Below, in pieces: positions 51,404-59,230 of a stretch of DNA of 64,000 nt (within the stretch, counting starts at the first letter, position 1; each line of letters begins with the position of its first letter). The stretch is from Saccharomycopsis malanga (taxonomy: Eukaryota > Ascomycota > Saccharomycetes > Ascoideales > Saccharomycopsidaceae), in assembly GCA_004014935.1 (NCBI GenBank), contig CP025321.1, positions 2,356,001 through 2,420,000 of the forward strand, given 5' to 3'. The notes under the pieces are model-generated. The model searched no databases, had not been told where the DNA came from, and saw nothing but the letters and a program-made list of their open reading frames with translations. The position numbers were made by a program, and so were the translations under genes.

Positions 51404-51640
51404 AGCCACTGGGCCGTATGGCGGGCCGTATGGCTCAGTGGTCAGTGCTTTTGAAGAAGAAAGATAATGAGCTAATGACTCTGGAAGGTAGTGTGTTGGT
51501 ATTGTAGAGGATTAGGGCATGTAAATATGTAATTTTGCTGTAATATACTGGGTTTGACTACCAACATTTTCATATAATGATAATAAAATGTTATTTGGGA
51601 TTCTAATATCGCCTGGGGTTGAAATACATGATATTACTAT
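51404..51640 (+). mobile_element. Family A element, variant body
   Basis: The head GCCACTGGGCCGTATGG is partly duplicated (GGGCCGTATGG twice), then GCTCAGTGGTCAGTGC. The body contains TATACTGGGTTTGACTACCA and ATGATAATAAAATGTTATTT, and the end GGTTGAAATACATGATATTA. The body is shared with 55519-55648 but not with the other copies, so it defines a subfamily. Confidence 0.7.
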
Positions 51641-51973
51641 GAAGTATAGAGAACAACCAATTTCTAAAACTATATTGACTATACAATGAATAAATACAGA
51701 CAAATTATAAATTCATCTAACCAATGTTACATTGTAGCAATTTCTATATATCAAATGTCAAGGCTCATTGATAAATCATTATTCCAACCTTTTTCGATAA
51801 TTCATCATCACTTGTAGACTATTGTTTTTATCAATTATTTTCATTTCATAATATTTCTATTAAAGTATAGACCCCTATTGAAAATTATACAATATAGACA
51901 CCTAGTAAAAATTACACAGTATAGACACATAGCAAAAATTACACAGTCCAACCAATAGCCCTACCATACATTA
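51641..51973. other. 3' flank of RIB3 with short direct repeats
   Basis: Three near-identical pieces of about 25 bp (ATTACACAGTATAGACACAT type) lie at 51880-51950. No gene is seen. Confidence 0.6.
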
Positions 51974-52663
51974 TTACACAATCTGCTCCTTTTGCAAAAC
52001 ATACTTCTTCAAATCAGCAATGGTGATCAACTTGATGTTGTGTTTTTTACCAAACTCTACACAGTCTGGCAATCTTTGCATCAAACCGTCCAGTTCTCTT
52101 ACCAACTCACAGATCACCGCGGCATCTGACAATCCACTGAGCTCACATAATTGCACAGCAGCCTCTGTGTGGCCCTCGCGAGCCTTTAAGAGACCATCGA
52201 CGGCCCTGAGAGGCACAATGTGGCCTGGTCTAAGAAACTCGCTTGGCTCAACGTCGTCCAGTGCCAACTTCTGGCATGTCAAAGCTCTATCGTGAGCAGA
52301 AATCCCCGTAGTCGTTCCCTCGGCGTAATCTACTGTGATGGTGTACGCAGTTCCATGGCGGTCTGTCTGGCTTTCAGGCGAAATCATATATGGCAACTGT
52401 AACCGGTCTGCTCTGGCATTCAGTAATGGTGCACAGATATATCCAGACGACTCTCTTACTAAAAAGGCCATTTTCTCGGTCGTAATGTGTTCTGCAGCAA
52501 TAATCAAGTCTCCCTCGTTCTCCCGGTCGTCGTCATCCATCACAATAAGGAACTCTCCTTGTTCTAAAACTGTTAGTAGATGTTTTGAAAGAATCAACTG
52601 GCAAAACAGTCACTTACTAAAAAGCTCGAGTGCCTCTGGGATCGGAATAAATATGCTACTCAT
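51974..52663 (-). CDS. RIB3: 3,4-dihydroxy-2-butanone-4-phosphate synthase (one intron)
   Basis: Exon 1 is 52618-52663 and exon 2 is 51974-52563. The intron (52564-52617) has a GTAAGT donor, a TACTAAC branch and a TTAG acceptor. The 211-residue product makes the four-carbon unit of riboflavin from ribulose 5-phosphate. Marks are the acidic loop MDDDDRENEGD, SDRHG-like TDRHGTAYT, GISAHDRALT and RPGHIVPLRA, plus HTEAA. The spliced N-terminus (MSSIFIPIPEALELFKQGEF) matches the family start, whereas the unspliced frame would begin inside the intron. Two CTG codons (52421-52423 and 52091-52093, minus strand) fall where relatives have non-Leu residues. Confidence 0.96.
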
Positions 52664-53544
52664 ATTGTATTATTGTCAGTGAAATATCAACTTTTACTAA
52701 TGGTATTTCCAAGTATACGATTCGCCCAGTTCTCAAAGCTGCCAAATAATAATCAAATACGCTGCGCACTGCCTTCTAATATACCAAATCAACAATTTTC
52801 GTGCTCGGCTTTATCGCATCCTTTTGTTAATGGTTCATTATAATTTTTCAGTCCTCCGTTTCCCGTGCGACTAGTGCTATTTGTAAGAATTGGTAATCCG
52901 GAGATGCCATATGTAATCGCGGTTTTTCCAAAAACGAGTTTTGCTTTCTCTTTTTCGCTGTTTTACCGGCAGAAACTCACTCTTCTGCTCTTGCTGTTTA
53001 TTAACATGGAAAGCTCCTCGGAGTTTACGCGGACTTAATCTTTATCACTTCCCGACGGAGATATCGTTTAGCACCTACAATTCAAATCTAAAGTAACAGC
53101 CACTGCCTAAAGCCGAAATGTATTAAATCCTACAAAACAACACCAAATACATACTTCTATTATAATGTACCGAAAAATTAATAATATATAATACAACTTA
53201 ACTTGACATGACACCACTACCAATTGAAAATTTTTCATGTAGCTCCATGCGCTAGCATGCATGAATCTCATGGTACATGCCTTTAGATATAATGAATCAT
53301 AACATTATAATGTTTCTAACTCAGTTGGTGAATGTTTTCTTGTGCGAATAATTGGCAGTGGTTTGTACTCCAATCTGGTGTATTTTTTTATAGCGTGGTA
53401 TTTTTATAATAATAACAACAATGCAATCAAGCTTAGTATTCATTATATTATTTCAACACGTACATGTAATCTTAAGAAAGATTTGTATAACTGACTATAT
53501 AAAAGGATAGTAAAAGTCTCAAATATAGAGAAAGGGGCTCAAAA
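52664..53544. other. Intergenic region
   Basis: This is the RIB3 promoter and AT-rich spacer. A run of ATG/CAT palindromes (GCGCTAGCATGCATG) lies near 53249-53263. No gene is seen. Confidence 0.4.
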
Positions 53545-54350
53545 AACAAAAAATTCAAGTCAAAGTAACATCACATTGTTGGCAACTTTTAGCTGAATAG
53601 GACTAAAAGTTGTTAAAAAATGGACTCCCCTGAACAGAGGTATAAAGCTTATTAATCAGCACTTTACACTTACCGAGCCCAATAAAATGTTTAATGTAAA
53701 GTTGAATTATCCTAGTTTGACAACATATAGTGATTATTATTGAGTATAATTTCCTTTGAAATTTATAACAAACCATACTTTTTTGGCCTTGATATACGAG
53801 TTTCTTTGGAATAAATGCTCATTTAAACATTGGAGAAATCATGAATAAAACTAAAAGCAATAAAAAACAATGAAATAACGTCAAGAAATTAACGGAGTCT
53901 TTTTGGAAGGTAAAAACACAATTTTTTACAAATTATGTGTTTTTTCCGACAAAATGATATTTTCTCACTATTCAACAATAAGCAAAAGTCAAAACCCAGA
54001 ACAAAACAAATGATATAAAACTTTAGGATTTGAAGAGTATGGAAATATATTTTTTGTATTGTTTGGGTTGCTGTAAAAACTCTAAAATATGACTTGGAAT
54101 AATCATCTTTTTTAAAAAATTGAAAATTTTCCGTTATGTCATATATTTACTCGAAAATTTGATTATTTATATTGTAAATAGTGTTATAATACATGAAAAA
54201 ATTCAAAATATGAAGGAACATTTTTTTAAATCAAATTAACCACGATAGCACTGAGTTAGATTAATAAACGCCACATTTGTTTTGCATGGCGCATGATGGC
54301 TTAACCAACTTGGCCACAGGGCAATAGTAAGGCATTACGTATAAGCATAT
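53545..54350 (-). mobile_element. Family B dispersed repeat, copy 3 (3' end lacking)
   Basis: It is colinear with the copy at 333-1395 but lacks the roughly 200 bp that include the terminal hairpins. The tRNA-like head near 54320-54345 (GGCCAAGTTGGTTAAGCCAT on the minus strand) is kept, though changed. Homology with the 333 copy continues to about 54475, through GGTTATTGGGCAATCTATGG. An old insertion judging by divergence. Confidence 0.7.
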
Positions 54351-54725
54351 TCATGTTAAATAGACTGAATATATCAACTTTTCGAGAAAAATCTTTTGGC
54401 AATTAATATGCCCATTTTTTGCCAAGTGTATCAAAAGGTTATTGGGCAATCTATGGGAGATACTACGCCCTGAATTGATTTGTCTACGAGATGAGTATTG
54501 TTGTGGATAATATTAGAAATACACACATCTAACAATAGTTGAGATGAACATGTCATTGGGATCGGTAAATAGTTGTGACTAGGTATTGAATACAACCCGA
54601 AAACAGAAAATGGTTCCATCAAGTACCTTTAAACAGTCACATATACCCTGACACCTAAAAATCAACTTGAGAAAAAAAGAGCTGCTACAGTCAATACCTA
54701 CGCATGGGCTAGATATTGCTTCACA

Positions 54726-54756
54726 TTGGTTAATGATAGTATCATATATTTTGAGC
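54726..54756 (-). mobile_element. Family A tail fragment
   Basis: The short minus-strand piece CTGGGCTCAAAATATATGAT matches the family A 3' end. Confidence 0.45.
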
Positions 54757-54784
54757 CCAGCTAATAATAATCACATTAGCCAAT

Positions 54785-55317
54785 CTACACTTTATGCTTC
54801 AAATCCTTGGCATGGACGTCAAGAACCCGAGGTTGGTATTGCTGCAACTGTTTCACCAACAATGGAAAAAAGTCTTTTTGTAAACGTTTCTTGGTGTCAA
54901 GATCCAACGACTTTTCTTTGATGATAAACTGATAATCATCGTTGTCCATATCATGTATGAATTCTGGAATTTCTACAAGGCTTTTGAACAACGTGGACTG
55001 GTCCTCCAGACCAGTTGGTGCCCCTGCTACGCCTTCCACTTCAAATTCTATCTTCATGTCATAAATCACAATAGCCTTGCCTTTTCTTTGGCTGAGATCC
55101 GAATCTCCAGTGATCGAAACCACATCGCTCACCTTGACAATAACATCCTTGTTTTCGCTCTCTTGGTAAGAATACTCCACGGTGCTCAAAGTTTCGGTAA
55201 TATACGCCTTTGACCATGGAAATACATTCTTGTCCACCCAATGCCTGGCCGTTAGTACCCTTCCGTCGTACAATACTCTATGCTTACATACCAGTTGTTA
55301 GGGTTATTGACTACCAT
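54785..55317 (-). CDS. HCH1: Hch1/Aha1-type Hsp90 co-chaperone (one 47-nt intron)
   Basis: Exon 1 is 55292-55317 and exon 2 is 54785-55244. The intron (55245-55291) has a GTATGT donor and a TACTAAC branch only a few bases before CAG. The 161-residue product begins MVVNNPNNWHWVDKNVFPWS, the Aha1/Hch1 signature. It continues with VSSITGDSDLSQRKGK-like SDVVSITGDSDLSQRKGKAI and a C-terminal helix region ending at LKHKV. It has only the N-terminal Hsp90-binding half, as in S. cerevisiae Hch1 (153 residues), not the full Aha1 (350). It is expected to bind the Hsp90 middle domain and stimulate its ATPase. Confidence 0.95.
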
Positions 55318-56032
55318 TTTTCACTCTACTTATAGCACCACCGAGCAAACCTGTTCCGGAATAATGAACAACCCAGTTTGAAATATTCCCAAAACAGGCT
55401 GTGTTGGTTTTAACTCGTTCTTTATCACCGAAATAGTGAAAAATTCAGTCTCAATTCTTCGAGAAAATACACTTGCATGATTGTGCATCATGGTGCATGT
55501 CTACAATTTTGTATATACCAATTGGTGTAATATACTGGGTTTGATGAACAACATTTTCATAATAATGATAATAAAATGTTATTTGGGATTATAATATCGC
55601 CTGGGGTTGAAATATATCATATTATTATTATTATATTACGAGCATGTTTTATTAACTGGCACTCATAGCCACTTGTTTCGATATATTTATTATTAATACA
55701 GTCTAGAAGCGTGTAAATAAATGTCAAATGTTTTGTCTTCATCATCTAAACCAGCATAAGAGCCACCATTTAAGACTCTATCTTCCTTTAGACTTTTATT
55801 CTTTTATATAATCAGCTATATTTTATATACTCTGCATTCAAATGCATGTCAATATTACAACACAACTTCTAAACCTTTTACTGGCACTTTAGAATACTTT
55901 GTAAATTTGTGAGCTCATGTATTGATACTAATTTGAAATGCAAATGCTAAGAATTATAAGACATGGATTTAAAGAATAACTTTCAAGCTGTGGACCAGCC
56001 AAAACTTGACAATACCCAAGATTGGCAAAACT
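55318..56032. other. Intergenic region with a variant family A element
   Basis: The 55519-55648 repeat is listed separately. The rest of the spacer shows no gene. Confidence 0.5.
55519..55648 (+). mobile_element. Family A variant element, 5'-truncated
   Basis: It shares TAATATACTGGGTTTGA, ATAATGATAATAAAATGTTA and ATATCGCCTGGGGTTGAAAT with 51530-51640, then ends in several ATT triplets. The tRNA-like head is absent. Confidence 0.75.
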
Positions 56033-56654
56033 TTAGGTTCTGGCGTTACATCCAGTGATTTTCTGACCAGCTTCAAAAGTAGTTGAGCATTTAGTTCCAG
56101 CAGCACAAGCAAAACTGATCCATTTACCATGGTCACATTTTGCCAATTTGGCATCGAAAGTGCATTTCAACTGGCCATCTTTGCAATGGCCAAGATGTAA
56201 TTTTTCGTCAACTTGTTGAATAGTGGTGTGTTTGGCAGGTATGCTGGTTGACGATAATGTTTGGGTACTTTTAGCTTCCTTGAGATGGTGTTGTAATGAT
56301 TCAGGGGTTGTGTAGAGTCCCAAATCAAAGGTTTGGGTTTTTAACCATTCGTCGCTGATATGTTAGTAAAATCCATTATTTTATTTTATTAGTTTTACTA
56401 CTTACTAGTTCCATTCAGCGGCACCCGTAGTGGTGGATGTTGACAATGTAGAACTAACAGTTTCTGGCGTGTAGAGACCCAAATCAAAGGTTTGGGTTTT
56501 CAACCATTGTTGGCTGGGTTTTGTTAGCAAATGTTATGACCTATATTCAGTACAAGATGATTACATACTAGTTTCCTGAGTCTTGAGGAGATTTGGCACT
56601 GACGCCAACGCTATAGGTAGCAAACAACAAGGTGGTAATACTAGAAAACAACAT
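56033..56654 (-). CDS. Secreted chitin-binding (CBM19-like) protein, three exons
   Basis: Exons are 56569-56654, 56406-56513 and 56033-56354. The introns (55 and 51 nt) have GTATGT and GTAAGT donors, GCTAAC and TACTAAC branches and CAG ends. The 171-residue product has a signal peptide (MLFSSITTLLFATYSVGVSA). Two copies of WLKTQTFDLGLYT-PE follow, one starting exon 2 and one starting exon 3. The C-terminal Cys-rich domain has CKDGQLKC, CDHGKWISFACAAGTKC and a final GC, typical of family 19 chitin-binding modules, which also end yeast chitinases. No catalytic domain is present. It may bind wall chitin during separation or mating. Both introns are phase 2, so the exons can duplicate without frame loss. 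STE18 lies just upstream. Confidence 0.82.
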
Positions 56655-56691
56655 TTGATTAGAATTGTTAGATAATTTCAGTGGCTTTTCT

Positions 56692-57155
56692 GAAAAATAC
56701 AAAAATTTAACAAACATGTATCATTAGCACCTATTTATATAGACCAAATATCGGATATTATGAATATTATCCATGGAATGGTAGTAAATGTCCGTACATT
56801 CCATTTGTTTGACAGCATGTTGCCGTGCTAGGCAAAGAATATATTACAGTGGCTGTTATTGATAGAGCATCAGACAAATCGTCAAATTACACTATATGGT
56901 GTTATTTCAGCAACAACCGCCCCAAAAATACAAAAATTTAACAAACATTTACATCAGCTTTTAATTATATAGACGGAATATCGAGTATTTTGAATATTAT
57001 CCATGGAATGATAGTAAATGTTCGTACATTCCATTTGTTTGACAGCATGTTGCCGTGCTAGGCAAAGAATATATTACAGTGGCTATTATTAATAGAGCAT
57101 CAGACAAACCGTCAAATTACACTATATGGTGTTATTTCAGCAACAACCGCCCCCA
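56692..57155. repeat. Tandem duplication of about 230 bp (STE18 3' end and downstream promoter)
   Basis: Units 56692-56930 and 56931-57155 are highly similar. Each begins AAAAATACAAAAATTTAACA and contains GTGCTAGGCAAAGAATATAT and ATGGTGTTATTTCAGCAACA. The right unit ends inside the last codons of STE18, so its stop region is present twice. Each unit has a TATATAA-type TATA for the chitin-binding gene and an inverted pair GGAATG...CATTCC. Confidence 0.95.
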
Positions 57156-57538
57156 GAGGCAGAACTCAAGTATTCAAAGTCCTGTCGGTATGGATTGTGT
57201 ATTTTCTGGTCCTCGGGAAGGTCTGGCGGGGCTAGAAAGTATTCTGGTCGACTTTGGCAATTGTCAATGTAGTTCAACGACACATTGGATATATATGTTC
57301 TTTCTCTTGTGAGTTGGCTCTTGAGTTCTTCATTCATGGTCAACACCCGCTTTAGTTTTAGCTGGAGAAACCTGGCATCTAACGGAGGATCATATGTTAT
57401 TGCCAGAGTCGCCTTTTGCTCATCATTAAGACTCTGGACCTCAGGACTGTTGGCTTGAAAAGTATTCTTGGAATGAAGAAACGTTTGCATAACTGGTGCT
57501 GGTCTGCCTAATCGTTTATCAGGACTAGTGTTTTGCAT
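57137..57538 (-). CDS. STE18: G protein gamma subunit, without a CAAX ending
   Basis: The 133-residue protein contains the G-gamma core: LQLKLKRVLTMNEELKSQLT then RERTYISNVSLNYIDN (residues 58-93). This aligns with S. cerevisiae Ste18 LKLKRINELNNKLRKELSRE. Ste18 pairs with Ste4 (beta) in pheromone signalling and normally ends CC plus a CAAX prenylation box (CCTLM). Here the ORF ends GGGCC: the palmitoylated and prenylated cysteines are present but the last three residues are replaced by a TGA stop. The N-terminal 50 residues are unrelated and polar. The stop and 3' UTR lie in a tandem duplication. It is either an altered membrane anchor or a recently damaged end. Confidence 0.8.
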   Translation of the reverse strand: MQNTSPDKRLGRPAPVMQTFLHSKNTFQANSPEVQSLNDEQKATLAITYDPPLDARFLQLKLKRVLTMNEELKSQLTRERTYISNVSLNYIDNCQSRPEYFLAPPDLPEDQKIHNPYRQDFEYLSSASGGGCC

Positions 57539-57544
57539 TTTTTA

Positions 57545-57700
57545 TTATTTGTATTAATGAATTGTATATTTGATTAATGGATTGTGTATTTGATTAATGA
57601 GTTGTATAGTTGTATTAATGAATTGTATATTTGTATTAATTGATTGTATAATTGTAACTACGACTTGTATATTTATACGACTTGTTTGATTATTATTAAT
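57545..57700. repeat. AT-rich repeats upstream of STE18
   Basis: Units of TTAATGAATTGTATATTTG are repeated about six times with small changes. They occupy the immediate promoter of STE18. Confidence 0.8.
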
Positions 57701-58075
57701 GACTTGTTCAAACCTCATATAATCTTCAACAGGCGTATTTCCGAAAATCGAACATTTACCTTTGGGGTCATTTATCCAAAGAAACCCGATTAACTGTTCA
57801 ATCCATTTCACAGCAAATTGGGCCAGGTGACTACTTTCCTTAAGATAAGATGATTGCCCATAATAACCAGTATGGCTTCCCAAAAAGGAAACTACCAAGT
57901 TGCCTCAAAATGTGTACTGCGATCGTGGGGCCAATAAAGCCCATTGATCGTCAATTGAATATGTCTTATTGCAAGATGTTGGTAAAGGTTGTCTCATTTG
58001 CTATTCAGAACCGCAATCCAAGAAGACAACTTGTCGCAATGAGAAAGACAAATTAGATCTTCAACAGGTGATAGC
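57701..58075 (-). pseudogene. Unidentified degraded coding relic
   Basis: The minus-strand sequence keeps a protein-like stretch (SHLAQFAVKWIEQLIGFLWI, then KCSIFGNTPVEDYM) in one frame, continuing upstream in similar style with breaks. No family is recognised. It runs into the AT-rich repeats before STE18. It appears broken and non-functional. Confidence 0.35.
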
Positions 58076-58413
58076 GTATTCATCAATAGACTAGTAAAGT
58101 ATCACTCATTGTGAAGTACATCCATTAAATCCCATGCTCTAGAATCCAGACTGTAATCCAATTTTTGATCAATTTATTATCAGATTTTTTGACCAACTCA
58201 TTATCATTGTAACTGAACTGGAAAATGAATTTAACATGTTGAAAATAACAATGTTTTCAAAATTTCTGACACTTACCGATTACCAACTACTTTCCAGAAC
58301 AGCGAACGTTGGAGTCTTTTATTTTAGTCATTTTTAAATGACGCCTCTTTGTCGCTGTCAAAAAATAGAGCATATAATCACCAAAACAATAGTATATCTA
58401 TATCTATATTTGA

Positions 58414-58513
58414 CCACGGGCTGTGTGGCTCAGTGGTCAGTGCTCTCGGAGAAGAGAAAAAAGATCCTGGGTTCGATTCCCCATACCAACACATTGAGCT
58501 ATAAGATAAGATA
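58414..58513 (+). mobile_element. Family A minimal copy with canonical A and B boxes
   Basis: The A box TGGCTCAGTGG (58426-58436) and the exact B box GGTTCGATTCC (58470-58480) are 33 bp apart, as in an intronless tRNA gene. TACCAACA follows like a tRNA 3' end, then GAGCTATAAGATAAGATACC, a family tail. The predicted acceptor stem does not pair (5' GGCTGTG versus 3' TACCAAC) and the anticodon arm is irregular, so it is not a normal tRNA gene. Confidence 0.75.
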
Positions 58514-58943
58514 CCATTTATTCAGGACGTTTACCATACAATGTACACTCTAAATCCATTAAAATACAACAGTGCTATGCTGGTTGAAAAATGTATAAAG
58601 TCATATATAAAACTATGAGAGGGGCCCAATTGGAATATTCGTTTCAAAACTAATAAAATTTGACTGTGGAGTAAGTATGGTGCTGCGAGGTTTAAGGAAA
58701 TGGTGGGTTCTAACTCATTAGAGTGTCAAGACTGTAAATCAAGATCTTAAGCATAAACATCTACTCACATGCAGAAAATGGACAAATAGGCAAGAAGAAC
58801 ATAGCATAAGCTGGAAAAGGTCACTAGATACTCAACACAAGTAGTATCATGGGGACCAACTATTTTTATTATTTTTTGTTTGTTTTTTATTCTTAGCTAT
58901 GAACGAATTTTACTAGCTGCTTTAACTAGATCTCTTTAAGGTG

Positions 58944-58996
58944 TATATACGAAACTGATATGTATTGAGCTTGAAATACATGATATTATTATTGTT
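58944..58996 (+). mobile_element. Family A 3' tail leading into a minisatellite
   Basis: GTATATACGAAACTGATATG, TATTGAGCTTGAAATACATG, ATATTATTATTG: a family A end. It passes directly into the 10-bp repeat at 58997. Confidence 0.75.
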
Positions 58997-59230
58997 ATTT
59001 AGAAATATAAAGAAAGATAAAGAAATATAAAGAGATATAAAGAAATATAAAGAAATATAACGAAATATAAAGAAATATAAAGAAATATAAAGAAATATAA
59101 AGAAATATAAAGAAATATAAAGAAATATAAAGAAATATAAAGAAATATAAAGAAATATAAAGAAATATAAAGAAATATAAAGAAATATAAAGAAATATAA
59201 AGAAATATAAAGAAATATAAAGAAATATAA
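58997..59230. repeat. 10-bp minisatellite (AGAAATATAA)n
   Basis: About 23 almost identical tandem copies of AGAAATATAA follow directly after a family A tail. The minus strand is open through it only as a low-complexity Phe/Ile/Tyr frame. Confidence 0.97.

Noticed and set aside
58426-58490. Functional tRNA gene
   Set aside because: A and B boxes are canonical, but the acceptor arms do not pair, the anticodon arm is irregular, and the sequence continues into a family A tail.
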